From Hepsetus odoe (Eukaryota; Chordata; Actinopteri; Characiformes; Hepsetidae), in the NCBI GenBank assembly GCA_017165825.1, contig CM029381.1:896150-960149 (forward strand): a stretch of 64,000 nucleotides of DNA, in the 5' to 3' direction. A program made the position numbers and the translations under genes. Positions 1 to 10,215 of this stretch are shown here, piece by piece (positions within the stretch are counted from its first letter, which is position 1; each line of letters starts with the position of its first letter). The notes below the pieces were generated by a model that did not search any database, was not told where the DNA came from, and worked only from the letters and a program-made list of their open reading frames with translations.

Positions 1-202
1 CTGAACTTTAAGAGCTACCAGATCTTTTATGGTTACTAGTTTGACTGATCAAGTGGGCCACTTGGCTTTCTAGTGGCGCAAACGTCTTTCCTTGTAGGAA
101 AATGAGACAGTAGGTCTATTTCTACGCAAACATGCATGCACATCCAGTCTAAACACCATGAAAGTTTGCTGAATTCTTATCGGATTTAAAGTCAATGTGT
201 GG

Positions 203-600
203 TTTACATTTGCATTTACGGCATTTAGCAGACGCTCTTATCCAGAGCGACTTACAACAGTGCTTTATTTCCACATTAGATCCTCATCATCATCTTGGTA
301 ACCAGCTCAGATGAGCAACTGCTGATTAGCTATTACAAACTAAGAGCCCTTGTGACAAGTATATACACTACACTTCTTTAATCTTTAATCGACGTTTGAA
401 GGCAGCAAGGGACTCAGCAGTTCTGACCATCAGGGGGAGTTCGTTCCACCACTGAGGGACCAGGACTGAGAAGAGTCTTGATGCGTGTCTTCCTCTTTTT
501 TTCAGCGGTGGGGGTTCAAGACGAGCAGTGCTCGATGGTCTGAGAGGACGAGAAGAGACTCGGTGTTTGATAAGGCCTTTGACCACCGTTATTCTTCAGC
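203..600 (-). mobile_element. 3' end of an L2-like LINE (C-terminus of ORF2 plus 3' tail)
   Basis: On the minus strand a 72-codon frame (586 to 368) reads through a block RLFSVLVPQWWNELPL followed by RTAESLAAFKRRLK, then stops. The pattern 'FS-x-P-x-WNxLP ... RxAxSLxxFKxxLK' is the usual extreme C-terminus of L2/CR1-type reverse transcriptase ORFs. Beyond the stop, a 3' untranslated stretch ends at about 203-260 with a tail that matches the tail of the SINE A copies in this window almost exactly. The element is 5'-truncated; upstream frames are broken. It cannot encode a working protein. Clade is by eye; another CR1-group LINE is possible. Confidence 0.72.
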
Positions 601-703
601 ACAGCTCGAACTCTCCTAGACGAGCTTTCTTGTGGTTTCTTAACTATATTTCTCCAGGAGGACGTCTGCTGCCTGGCTGTTGACAGCTTTTGTCTCTGAA
701 ACT

Positions 704-744
704 TCTCAGGTAGAGGGACTGCACTGAAAATGAGAAACAAAAAC
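704..744. repeat. Fragment of dispersed family F (short shared core)
   Basis: A ~40-bp core (ctcagg, then ggact, then actgaaaatgag, then acaaaaac) recurs at 34866-34907 in the same orientation and at 46619-46659 and about 55290-55333 reversed. The class is unknown. The 34.9-kb copy lies beside a Tc1/mariner-like relic, so a DNA transposon origin is possible but unproven. Confidence 0.35.
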
Positions 745-779
745 ATTTTCCATCAGGAAGCCTAGAGAACTGTCCAACT

Positions 780-930
780 GTTCGAATCACACCTCTAGCA
801 CTATCACCACTGGGTCCCTGAGCAAGACCCTTAACCCTGAGTGTCTCCAGGGGGACTGTCCCTGTAATTGGGACATGGAAGTCACTCTGGATAAGAGCGT
901 CTGCTAAATGCCGTAAATGTAATGTAAATT
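780..930 (+). mobile_element. SINE A, 5'-truncated copy
   Basis: Starts at the B-box-like ttcgaatcac of the tRNA-type head and runs through the body (gcaagacccttaaccctgag; gtctccaggggga) to the tail ctctggataagagcgtctgc ... aaatgtaatgtaaat. The A-box half is missing, so an internal pol III promoter is unlikely to work. The tail is the same as that of the L2-like LINE at 203-260. Confidence 0.8.
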
Positions 931-1411
931 ATAAACATTCCCCTACTGTGAAGCTCATCCATCTACTACCTGACCTGCTTATCCATGTTTACGGAGCTCA
1001 TCCCAGAGACCCATCCCCATCCAGAATTCCAGGTATCCCCAGGTGACCCAAAACATTTCCTGTAAAGTGTTTTGAGGAGGTCAGTGCTCAAAAATAACGA
1101 GCATTGCTTGGATTAATGTCCCATTAATACATCGTCTACGTATCATGGTCATGTTATTAAGGCATCATGAACAGGTAATCGTGACAGAATTGGGCCGTAT
1201 TAGTGAACATCTGCTCTGCTGATTTTCAGGGACAAGCCTGGAATGCAATTTCACCCTTTTGTCATAGACGGAGAATTTTTTTTTACACAGGGGACCAGGT
1301 GGGCTCTCCCGTGCAGTTTAGGGAAGCGTAATGCCACGTCTTATAGAGGCTTAGAGGCTGAAATACTGTCATCCTGGCTGTTGACAATCTCGAGGGGTGT
1401 ACCTGTGGGAA

Positions 1412-1413
<2 letters not shown>
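931..1413. other. Unassigned non-coding sequence
   Basis: No frame, RNA fold or repeat that I recognise. Short open frames here have no recognisable protein signature. Confidence 0.4.

Positions 1414-1453
<40 letters not shown>
1414..1453. repeat. (CA)n microsatellite
   Basis: Uninterrupted run of about 20 AC units. Confidence 0.97.
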
Positions 1454-1455
<2 letters not shown>

Positions 1456-1499
1456 TAAAGTTCTGATGGATTATAAAGAGCCTCTCTAGGTGCCTTTTT

Positions 1500-1720
1500 T
1501 AAAAACGTTGTCCTAATTATGCCTTAACCCTAATTAACCTGCCGGGACAGGAAGCAGGCTTAATTAAGGCTGTAGTGACTCTGAACTCAGCATGGGCCAG
1601 AGAAGCAACTTTCTCTGATAGACGACGGCTTCCGTAATCTCCCGTTGCCTTTCCCGACGCCAGCATGTTCTCTTCCGGCGCATGCAATCACAGCTCACCA
1701 GATTAGCTAATTAAGAAGTG
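1500..1720. other. Unique AT-rich segment with several homeodomain-type TAATTA cores
   Basis: Outside the repeats this stretch contains repeated TAATTA/TTAATTAA cores (ctaattatg, cctaattaacc, cttaattaagg, gctaattaag) in otherwise balanced, non-repetitive sequence. Such clustering is seen in vertebrate conserved non-coding enhancers. Only the motif clustering is seen; enhancer function is inference and needs cross-species alignment. Confidence 0.2.
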
Positions 1721-1725
1721 CGCCA

Positions 1726-1747
1726 GGAGGGAGGGAGGGAGGGAGGA
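1726..1747. repeat. (GGGA)n microsatellite
   Basis: About five GGGA units, followed by a purine-rich stretch to about 1790. Confidence 0.85.
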
Positions 1748-1897
1748 GCCGAAGGAAAAAGAGCGAGACAGAGAAAAAAAGAGGGATTAAAGTGTGGCAA
1801 CTAAAGTCATACTTCATAAGGCACAGCTGTTAACCAGGAACCTGGGACATGGTTTTGAAATTGTGGGCACTTTCGAGAAAAAGGAACTGTAAGTTTG

Positions 1898-1949
1898 CGT
1901 GTGTGTGTATGTGTGTGTATGTGTGTGTATGTGTGTGTGTGTGTGTGTT
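1898..1949. repeat. (GT)n microsatellite with periodic AT interruptions
   Basis: GTGTGTGTAT blocks repeated, then a pure GT run. The regular interruption suggests an older, partly stabilised tract. Confidence 0.95.
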
Positions 1950-2204
1950 GGGGGGATTAGTAAATACCGATGCTTTGTTGAAGTCAATCTTGCTTTGCTC
2001 TTAAATCAGATTTTGAAGAACTGCAAGATGGAACTATAAGATGGTAACCAAGGTCGGAACCAGTGTCACCTTGTTGCCATGTCAACCAAAGAGAGACGAC
2101 GCAGTTGGGTCTCAGCTCAGCTTTGAGGAAAGTGACCGCTTTAGGAGCTCAGCATGCTCATGACTTTCAGAGTGCTCTAATTTACTGAGCGAGTCTCAGA
2201 ATTA

Positions 2205-3102
2205 CTGGGCAAAGCTGAACAACTCTAAAAACTACCGAGGACAGCCAGACAACTCCCAGAACTGTGGAAACGGTCAGACAGCTCTGACAGGATAAAGCTC
2301 AACAGCTCTTAAAATTGCCAGAGATGGTGCGACAGTAGTTCAGAAGCTCAACTCTAAGAACTACACAGTCAGACAACTCTCAGAACTTCTGAGCACAGTC
2401 AGAAAGTTCGACGAGCTGCCAGGAACAGCAGGAACATTGACACACTACCAGGAACAGTCATAAAACTGGACAAACTGCCAGGAACAGTTAGATAACTCAA
2501 TGGACTGCTAGGATTAGTCATAAAAATAGTGGGTGGTGGTGGTCTAGTGGTGGGTACTTGCCTATGGACCTATGGCTCAAGGGGTCCCAGGTTCGAATCC
2601 CACTTCTGGCACTACCACCACTGGGTGGCAGCTAGACCCTTAACCCTGAGTGTCTCCAGGGGACTGTCCCTGTAATTAGGACATGGAAGTCGCTCTGGAT
2701 AAGATGCCGTAAATGTAAATTTAAAAAACTTGACAAACTGCTAGGAACAGTCAGAAAACTGGACAAACTTCCAGGAACAGTCAAAAAACTCAATGGACTG
2801 CTAGGAGCAGTCATAAAAAACTTGACAAACTTCCAGGCTTAGTCATAAAAAACTTGACAAACTGCCAGGAACAGTCAAAAAACTGGACAAACTACCAGGA
2901 ACAGTCAGAAACTGTGACTGCTAGGAGCAGTCAGAAAAAGAAACTAAACAAACTGCCAGGAACAGTCAGACAACTTCAGAAGTACTGGGCACAGTCTGAA
3001 AACTCTCTGCCTTGCCCAGCTTGACAACTCTCAGGACTTCTGAGAACAGGTGGGCAGCTCTAAGAACTGAACACATTTGGACAACTTCAAGAACAATCTA
3101 GG
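2205..3102. repeat. Degenerate minisatellite, unit about 27-31 bp
   Basis: Imperfect tandem copies of a unit built around 'gacaaactgccaggaaca' plus 'gtcataaaaaact' or 'gtcagaaaactg'. Earlier units (2205-2460) are more diverged ('cagacaactctcagaact'). The array is interrupted by a SINE A copy and is bounded on the right by the chimeric SINE at 3114-3365. No long frame survives across the array. Confidence 0.8.
2531..2720 (+). mobile_element. SINE A, near full-length, inserted in a minisatellite
   Basis: The tRNA-like head has an A-box region (ctagtggtgggtacttg) and a B-box (ggttcgaatccc). The LINE-type tail is shortened: the gcgtctgctaaa portion is missing. A 6-bp direct repeat TAAAAA flanks it (2521-2526, 2722-2727). 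Removing the insert restores a typical array unit, gtcataaaaaacttgac. The SINE is therefore younger than the array. Confidence 0.85.
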
Positions 3103-3113
3103 GACCTGATATC

Positions 3114-3365
3114 CATCTGTCCATCCATTTACTGCCGCTTGTCCCAAACGGGGTCACAGGCAGGTGCTGGTGTCCAACCCAGCGCACACAGGGCGAGGAC
3201 AGGGGACGCACCCTGGACAGATTGCCAGCCCATCACAGGGAGGAGCGGGACAGGGACGGCACCTTGCTCAAGGGTACCTCAGGGCAACCCACTGGGAAGG
3301 GGTTCGAACCCCCGCTTCTCTGATCACGAGGCCAACACCCTAACCACTAGGCCACCACTGCCCCA
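3114..3365 (-). mobile_element. Chimeric SINE: SINE B head joined to family C tail, with 11-bp target duplication
   Basis: Read on the minus strand, 3364 to 3241 is a SINE B head: ggtggcctagtggttaggg, then a B-box ggttcgaacccc, then gccctgaggtacccttgagc. At 3240/3241 it switches to the tail of family C: tgtgatgggctggca, then ctgtccagggtgcgtcccc, ending gacaagcggcagtaaatgga. The whole unit is flanked by a perfect direct repeat gacctgatatc (3103-3113 and 3366-3376). One duplication around the composite means the two halves were inserted together, so the join predates or accompanied retrotransposition. Template switching during reverse transcription is the simplest explanation. Confidence 0.8.
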
Positions 3366-3376
3366 GACCTGATATC

Positions 3377-4082
3377 AAAACTGCTTATTACTGAACACAG
3401 GCTGATGGCGCTGCGAGCTATTGAACAAATGACCAAACGCAGAACTATGAATTACTGAGCGCAGCCTGACAGCACTACAGACAAGCAAACAGCGGGTGAA
3501 AGCTTCTGTTCAGAACATGTTCTGAACGGGACAAGAAACTTTTTAAACTGTTGAATACGAGCTAAAAGGTCACAATCTTTACTTCAGTACAAAAGTGAGT
3601 GAAGGAACAATGAGAGATGAATGGAGGAGAAGGATTAAGAGGGGAAAAAGACTCAGACAGATGTGTCTGACAGTGAAACAGGGAACCCGTTGCTCTGGTA
3701 CAGTCACTACCTATTGAACCAGAAGGCCTTCAGAAACTTGTAACTCTTCTTGTTTTGACGTTTCCTGAACAAAAGAACGACTGAATTCAACTTTGACTGC
3801 CTTGTACTAGAAGATGACACTGCCCCTCAGATGCTGCCATGCCATTGTATTCTGGGTAATGGAGGCTTTGAGATGGAAATAACTGCTGAGTCACCCAAAG
3901 ACATTGACGTACCATTTCCATTCGAGCAAATGTCTCCAACTGTCTTTTGCTTTTGTCGGCTTGTGTTCATTCATTTCCTCTCATTTGGAGATGAGCAGAT
4001 GTATGCTCGCTTCATGATGGCAGATGGCATGACCAAGGAAGGTTAATGTATTATAAAGACTCCTTGCTCATTAACAACCTCA
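3377..4082. other. Unassigned non-coding sequence
   Basis: The first ~110 bp may be a decayed extension of the 2.2-3.1 kb minisatellite (actgctta, gaacac, ctgacagc motifs). The rest shows no feature I can name. Confidence 0.35.
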
Positions 4083-4440
4083 GTGGTCAGTTTCTGGAAG
4101 CACAAGGCTGGTGTTTCCAATAAAGTGGCCAGTGAACACAAGCAGACGGTGGTTTCTAACAAAGTGGCCGGTGTGTGTCAGTATAGCGTAGCTGTTTCTA
4201 ATGAAGTGGAAACACAGTGATGTTAATGGAAGCACAAAATGGGCGTCCCTAATAAAGTGACAATTAAGGGGAACCACAAGGTTGATGGTCTAATAAAGCA
4301 GCCACCTGGCGGAGGATGTTTTCTAAGAAAGTGGCCAAGCTGTGTGAGTGTGAGGTAGGTGTTTCTATTAAAGTGACCACTGGATGGAAGTGGTCCGATA
4401 AAGTGGCCATCGAGTGTCTGACTTCCTCGGGACATGTCCG
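4083..4440 (+). repeat. Family D array (diverged), unit core gtttctaataaagtggcc
   Basis: About nine irregularly spaced copies of 'tttcyaataaagtggcc' separated by 15-25 bp of variable sequence. The same unit forms longer arrays at 41.0-43.5 kb on the same strand and at 5.4-5.7 kb on the opposite strand. Confidence 0.7.
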
Positions 4441-4751
4441 TCAACACTGGATCTATCGCTTTCCTCATAAACCTGCATTGATCAACGATCTCCTGTCAGT
4501 AGGTGTTCTGTTCCTGCACAACGGGGTTCTGCTGTTTTCCTGCACGTTCTGTTCACCTATTAATTAGCAAGCCCTCCGTGCATCGCATGGAAAATGAACT
4601 GCTCATTACCGAGGGCCCCCAGGAGCGGGTTGCAAAACGCTGATATGAAATAACTCCATTTTTCTTCCTCTATTTATTTGCCCTTTTCCTTTCATTTTTT
4701 TCTCCTTTCATTTGAGTTTGGAAACAACACACACAGCATTCAATGCCAAAA
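4441..4751. other. Unassigned non-coding sequence
   Basis: No recognisable feature. A pyrimidine-rich stretch at 4655-4715 precedes the SINE. Confidence 0.35.
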
Positions 4752-4958
4752 TGGTGGTGGTGGTGGTCTAGTGGTAGGGTACTTGCCTATGGACCAATGG
4801 CTCAAGAGGTTCCTGGTTCAAATCACACCTCTGGCACCACTAGGTCCCTGAGCAAGACCCTTAACCCTGAGTGTCTCCAGGGGGACTGTCCCTGTAATGA
4901 GGACATGGAAGTCGCTCTGGATATGAGCGTCTGCTAAATGCCGCAAAATGTAAAATGT
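4752..4958 (+). mobile_element. SINE A, full-length copy
   Basis: Complete tRNA-like head (ggtggtctagtggtagggta, then ctggttcaaatcac), body and tail (gctctggatatgagcgtctg, then aaatgccgcaaaatg). One of the two most complete SINE A copies on this strand. The degenerate B-box (ttcaaatc) suggests weak or no pol III activity now. Confidence 0.88.
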
Positions 4959-5394
4959 ACTGTGGTTGGACCTTGCCCACCCCCCAGTAATTCTTTAGGA
5001 AGCTGCTGGATCTTGCCCCGCAGGGGTCAATGCCCCCAAATCTAAACCTGCTCCAGAGCCTGAAAAAGCAACGGTTGGGAAATCTGTACCATCTGAAGAT
5101 GACTGATTAATAATGAAACTGCAATAAACGGTTTGAGAAGAGTATGGACATTAAGCGTGCTGGGATGCCATGGCAACCAGAAATGCTGCTTTCCACCTGC
5201 TCACTTATGACTTGCTGGGTCCCTGAACCGCCATAGCCTTGCACGGTGATCTTCCACAGAAAGCAAAACTCCTCAAACAGCATGATATTTCCTGAAACTG
5301 CAGTTGATGTCCAAAGGAAAGTTCCTCAAAGATCCATTTGTTTACTTAATTTAATCTAACAACAAATCAAAACCAAAGCCATTGAGATGTGCTT
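4959..5394. other. Unassigned non-coding sequence
   Basis: No repeat or frame recognised. Confidence 0.35.
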
Positions 5395-5716
5395 CAGTTC
5401 ACAGACCACTATTTTGGAAACACCAACTTGAAAAATGGCCACTTTCTTGGAAACAGGTTCATGTACTTCCACTTACTTATCATGTTATAAGAAACATCTG
5501 TGTTGGGCTTTCACTAAAATACCACTTTATTAGAAACACCTACCTTGTTCTTTCACCACGGGTCACTCTCTTGGAAACGCCAATTTTGTGCTTGCAATAA
5601 ATGGCCACTTTATTGGAAACACACTTACTGACCCTTTTATTAGAAACATTGTCCTTGTGCTTTCACTAAAAGTCCACTTCATTGGAAACACCAACCTCAT
5701 GCTGCCACTCAGTGGC
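5395..5716 (-). repeat. Family D array, opposite orientation
   Basis: Reverse complement of the family D unit: 'ccactttattggaaacacc' repeated roughly every 40 bp with decay. It ends at a SINE B insertion, after which one more unit (actttattggaaacccc, 5931-5947) continues. Confidence 0.78.
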
Positions 5717-5722
5717 CACTTT

Positions 5723-5930
5723 GAAAGTGAAAGTGACTAACATCATCATCATCAAATGCAGCACAGCCTCTGCATTTCACCCATACAGCAGGGGTAAGCT
5801 ATTTAAAGCATCCGGAGAGCAGTGGTAGTATCTCGGGTATCTCAGGACAACCTGCTGGTCTGGGATTCAAACCCACAACCTTCTGATCCTGGGGCCAATT
5901 CTTTAACCACTAGGCCACCGCCGCTGCCCC
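5723..5930 (-). mobile_element. SINE B inserted in the family D array
   Basis: Minus-strand copy of SINE B: tail at 5723 (tgaaagtgaaagtgac reversed), tRNA-like head at 5930 (ggcagcggcggtggcctagt read on the minus strand). It is flanked by a 7-bp direct repeat CCACTTT (5716-5722, 5929-5935) taken from the array unit, showing insertion after the array formed. The body is shortened and diverged. Confidence 0.83.
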
Positions 5931-5947
5931 ACTTTATTGGAAACCCC

Positions 5948-6594
5948 ATGAGAGGGTTGTGATTACTAAATATAGAGATGAAAAATGGGAATTATCCTTT
6001 GGGTGTTGGGCTATTTGCACAGAACAGACTTTTTTCCTGACCTTCCAGAGCGATTTGAACTGGAGTTTCTTTTCACAGGTTTCTCCTGCTGTCTCCAGCT
6101 CGTCAAGCCAACCATGCATTCTTATTCCTTTAAAAATCTTTTATGCTGTCTCTCCGCACACCCCCAGCCTTGCGTCTGTCTGTTAAAATGGAGATTTTCT
6201 TATTTTCCCTGCTCCCCCGTGTGGAACGAAAGCGCGAAAGGTTATCTGCTCACCTTTATCTGGCGCCACCCTGATTATTTCCCGCTGTCTGCTCTGCATA
6301 TGTTTACACCAGCCGAGTTTAGGCCTCAGCACTGGAGCTGTCAAAGTGACACACCGACTGTATCCCGCCGCCGCGTGCCTCTATATTCGCCTGTGTGTTT
6401 GTGTTTTGGCGTGTGCATGAAATGCATGAGGGCTGACAAAGTGTAAATTGAATTGTTCTGTGGCGAGCAATCGCATGTAAATCTGCTGGTGCTGAGTTTT
6501 TACCGCTACGTGACTTTAATGAATAAGTCAAAAATAAAATAGCATGGCTAGAAGATCTAAGAGCAAGGTGGAAGCAGCGGTGTGTGGAGCTGAA
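5948..6594. other. Unique sequence with overlapping open frames of unknown meaning
   Basis: A plus-strand frame of 153 codons (5985-6446) and a minus-strand frame of 131 codons (6319-6714) overlap. Neither shows a domain, a signal peptide or low-complexity repeats that I recognise, and I see no convincing splice context. Sequence composition is balanced and non-repetitive, so a conserved non-coding element is as likely as an exon. Confidence 0.25.
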
Positions 6595-7056
6595 AAGCTG
6601 TAGACGTTCAGCAAGATGGTACCAAGAACGAGCTGGTAGACCTACTTGATAAGCTGGTAAAGCTGGTAGACTTACTGGCTCATACTGGTTAATCTGGTCA
6701 AAATAGTTGAACAAGCTGGGTCAGCTGGATAACTAGCTTGGTCAAGTGGCTTAAACTGGTAGACCTACACAGTTAAGAAGGTTAAGCCTGTAGACTTACT
6801 GGGTCAAGCTGATTAAGCTGGAAGACCTGCTTGGTCAAGCTGGTTTAACTGGGTAGACAAGCAACAGTTGCTTGATCAAGCTAGTTCAGCTGGTAGACGA
6901 GCGTGGTTGAGTTGTTTAAACAAGCTTTGTCAGTTGGGTAAGCTGGCTGGCTTGCTTGGTTATACTGATTAAGTTAGTACACAAGCTTTGTTTGCTGGTT
7001 TAAACTGCTTGACAAGCTTAGTCAAGCTGCTTAAACTTTGTTTTTGTTAACAAGCT
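6595..7056. repeat. Degenerate minisatellite, unit about 33 bp (agctggtagacctgcttggt)
   Basis: Imperfect copies of 'aagctggtagacctgcttggtc' + 'aagctggttaaact' run to 7056 and continue after the SINE insertion from about 7299 to 7400. Units vary by short indels. Confidence 0.8.
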
Positions 7057-7298
7057 TGTGGTGGCCTAGTGGTTAGGGAGTTGCCCCTGCATCGGAAGAG
7101 TGTGGGTTCGATTCCCTCACCAGTAGGTTGCCCTGAGGTACCCTTGAGCAAGGTACTGTCCCCGTCACTACTCCCCGGGTGCTTTCAATAGCTGCCCACT
7201 GCTGCATGGGTTAAATGCAGAGGTCCAATTTTGTTGTGGTTCACTGTGTGCTGTGCTGTGACCTTGCAATGACAAGGGTTGTCACTTTCACTTTCACT
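7057..7298 (+). mobile_element. SINE B, near full-length, inserted in a minisatellite
   Basis: Head gtggtggcctagtggttagg, B-box gggttcgattccc, body gccctgaggtacccttgagc, and tail tgacaagggttgtcactttc + actttcact. It splits the agctggtagacc minisatellite. No clear target duplication is visible. Confidence 0.88.
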
Positions 7299-7829
7299 AC
7301 ACTTGATCAATCTGGTAACACTGGAGATCTGCTTGCTCCAGCTAGTTAAAGAGATAGACCTGCTTGCTCAAGCTTCATCAAGCTGATCAAGTGGACTGTC
7401 AAGACCCTTTCTATTTCTGTTAAAAGTTTCTCTGGAGAAGAATGTAGAACCAAGTCTGCATTAAAGTGAATAACCATTAAACAAGAACAATTCAAATGGA
7501 TCTTTGCGCTAGCAAGGTGTTGCATCTTGTGTGGAAACTGAGGCTGACACCAAGAGCAGGAGAAGAGATTGACACCTGACAGCTTTCCCTCAAAATAATT
7601 GCATTAACAACTTTTCTTCTCACCCAAACTCTTTCTCTATGCAACCTGTCTTCCATGGGAGACAGAAGGCCCAAGACCGTGCGGGGGACAACAAAGGTCC
7701 CTTCAAGACACATCCAGCCACTAATGCTTCTACCACCCCCTCACTAAATTCCTCTACCTTCACTTCTGCATGTCACTGAGTGTTATTTTACCCTGACGTC
7801 CTTCCCTTGTGTTTCGCAGATGACAATAC

Positions 7830-8350
7830 ATTCCAAAAGGGTTCTCAAGGAAAGTCACGGAAGAACCACTTTTGCTTCTTAAAAACTTGTGGTAGAAAAG
7901 AGCCTTTAAAGAAGCTCTGAAAAGTTCTTTATATTATTATCTATAGATCTACAGGCATTCTAAAGAACCATCTGAATGCCTCAGTTGTTCTTCGAATTGT
8001 TAAGTGATCCAGTTCTATCATATATGGGTGTTTAAAGACATCTTTGAAAATGGATCTATACAGCACAACTACAGAGAACCCTTCAAGGGTACTACCTAGA
8101 CCTTGGGTTACATCTGTAGAATACCATTTTACAATGCAAAGAATTATAAAAGCATTCTAAGGATCCTTTGAGTTGGCATATAACCCATGTAAAAGGTTCC
8201 ATAGGTTCTCTGATAAAGACAATCGTCATAAATAGAACCATGACACATCAAAAAACTATATTGCTTATTACCTGTACCTGCAAAGACTTTTTTTTGGTAT
8301 AGGCAACCACTTCTGGGAGCTGCACGTTCCAAGAAAATGCTTAATAAAAA
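7830..8350. repeat. Degenerate 'aagaacc/ggttct' repeat region
   Basis: Frequent short motifs such as aagaaccact, aaagaaccatc, aaaggttccatagg and agaaccatg on both strands resemble an old dispersed fish repeat. A similar texture occurs at about 19870-19970. The unit is not clear enough to define a length. Confidence 0.3.
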
Positions 8351-9815
8351 TCTTTTTTAAATGACCAGACCTTTCTCAGCACCCATATGACACTGACCAT
8401 TGTTGAAGAGCAGCAAGACCCAAGGTTTCCTTGTGTTTGAAGGAGATTTCCAGGACCTGGAATTGGGCAACCCAGTGTAAAGGATGGTTCAACCAAACAA
8501 CTAAATATGGCGATACCAACAAGGTGAAACTCCCAACAAAAAATAGGGTTTTTAATGAAGCTGCCAATTAGGATACCTAGTCCTGGCAACACTTCTGAAA
8601 CACTCCTATACTAATAAACCCAAAAATGTCCAGTCAGAGGTCCTATGGTGGTCTGTGTCCTCTGATGGAGATAGTGAGGAAGCTGATGGGTCAAGCAGTG
8701 TAGTAATAGTTGGACTAGTCTGAACGCCTAAACTTACAAAGAGCACTTCGGCTCCGATCGGTAGGTGATGAAATGGCCAATAAGCATCAGCATGCTGCAT
8801 ATGTCTTCTGCACTAACTGTAGCTGTTGAAATAGTTGCTATCTCACTGAAAGTCTAAGCTGCCTGAGACTCTGAATTTTGGAGGGATTTGGTCCCTACGA
8901 AGCGGTAAACACACTCTCATCTCCAAATTGCACTTTGTACTCTCTAACTGCGCTTTCGTCTGGGCTCCCATTTGTGCTGAGATTGAAGTGCATTGTATCT
9001 TAATCCCATGAAGGAGAAGAAAGAAGGGAAAATCTTGGCCATTTCCTGCATGCAGATTCCCACCGAGTTTTCCCCACATCATCTCCAATCACGCTCAAGC
9101 TTGTCCAAGGCCTCTCTCGGCGGAATGGGCTTTTGTTCCCAAAGCCATTTTGCCTGTGTAGCTCAATAGAAGCTTCAAATGACAAACTGAATCACGTCCT
9201 CGTAGAACTGATTGGGAATTATGATAAACTGCTTTAATTACAGAACCACCAGCTTCGGGAGGATGTCTGAGGGGAGGCTGCCACTCGAGAGGCAACAGAT
9301 TTCCACCCTGGTTGAAGAATTTGCCGTCACATGGGGTCTTTTCACAGCTGAACACAGCTGCTCCAGCCATACGCTTACTGATTGAAAAGGAATGGCGCAT
9401 TCAAGATGGCCCTTTCCTGCGCTGGAAAACCATGCACCAAATCCTAAGCTGTTTGCCTTCAGATGGTCTTTGGCAACGGTTACAGCCAAACAACGGAAAC
9501 ACGTTGGTGATGCCAGATTTCCAGAAGCGGTAGGGGCACAACTGATTTGTTTCAGACCAACAAAAGGCAAAGAGCTGCATCAAGAAAGGGAGGCCTTCCC
9601 TGACTGACTTTTTCTCAATTACCTTTTGGTCGAAGATTTTCTGCAAATGATTTCACAGGCAAGTTTCTGCTTAACGCTACCTGTGATTGAACTATGAGGG
9701 ATTAAACTCTTCAAATGTCCGGTTCCCTTCAGAGACTGGACGTAATGAACTACAGATACTTCACCCGAGTAGAGTTTTCAGGTGCTGTATTCATTTTTCT
9801 GATGACTCCTTTATC
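8351..9815. other. Unassigned mostly unique sequence
   Basis: Many short open frames on both strands (up to 110 codons, minus, 9238-9570), none with a recognisable protein family. No repeat structure seen. Candidate conserved non-coding sequence only on the ground that it is non-repetitive. Confidence 0.3.
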
Positions 9816-9817
9816 AT

Positions 9818-10065
9818 TTCGGAACAGGCTCCTTATTGGAATCCTCAGTGATTTTTATTTTCCATCGCCTTCTCAACATCGAGAAGCGTTTCAGCCTAAA
9901 TGGACAAAAACACAGAGAAAGGAGAGAGTCCCCCTGTGTGTCCATCACTGCAGGAGATAGAATGGGAACATGGACGGTGGAGTTCAGGGACGTGGATGAA
10001 AATGAAGCAGTGAATTTAATGTTCTTTATTTTCAGTAGATTGTTTTTATTGGAGTTGAATTTTAC
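9818..10065 (+). repeat. Family E segment, uninterrupted copy
   Basis: This segment matches, in order, 58480-58548, 58779-58990 and 62374-62400. Shared blocks include cagcctaaatggacaaaaac, gtgtgtccatc, and ttttcagtagattgttttta. It therefore gives the pre-insertion structure for the nested SINE B and LINE at the other locus. The class of family E is unknown: no coding capacity, no obvious terminal repeats. Confidence 0.7.
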
Positions 10066-10215
10066 TTTTATACTTTAAGTACATTCCTGTACTTTTTCCT
10101 TTATACTCTAAGTACATTCCTGTACTGAATACTTTATACTCTCTGTACATTCCTTTGCTCATTTCTGTACTCTGAGTACACTTTTCCATAATTCTTATAC
10201 TCAAGTATTTATACA
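10066..10215 (+). repeat. Imperfect tandem repeat, unit about 30 bp (tactctaagtacattcctgt)
   Basis: Four to five diverged copies of 'ctttatactctaagtacattcctgta'. Begins exactly where similarity between the two family E copies fades. Confidence 0.7.

Noticed and set aside
2531..2720. Reading the minus-strand frame 2632-2814 (repeated SSLSSFLTVP) as a protein
   Set aside because: It is a translation of the minisatellite unit plus SINE sequence.
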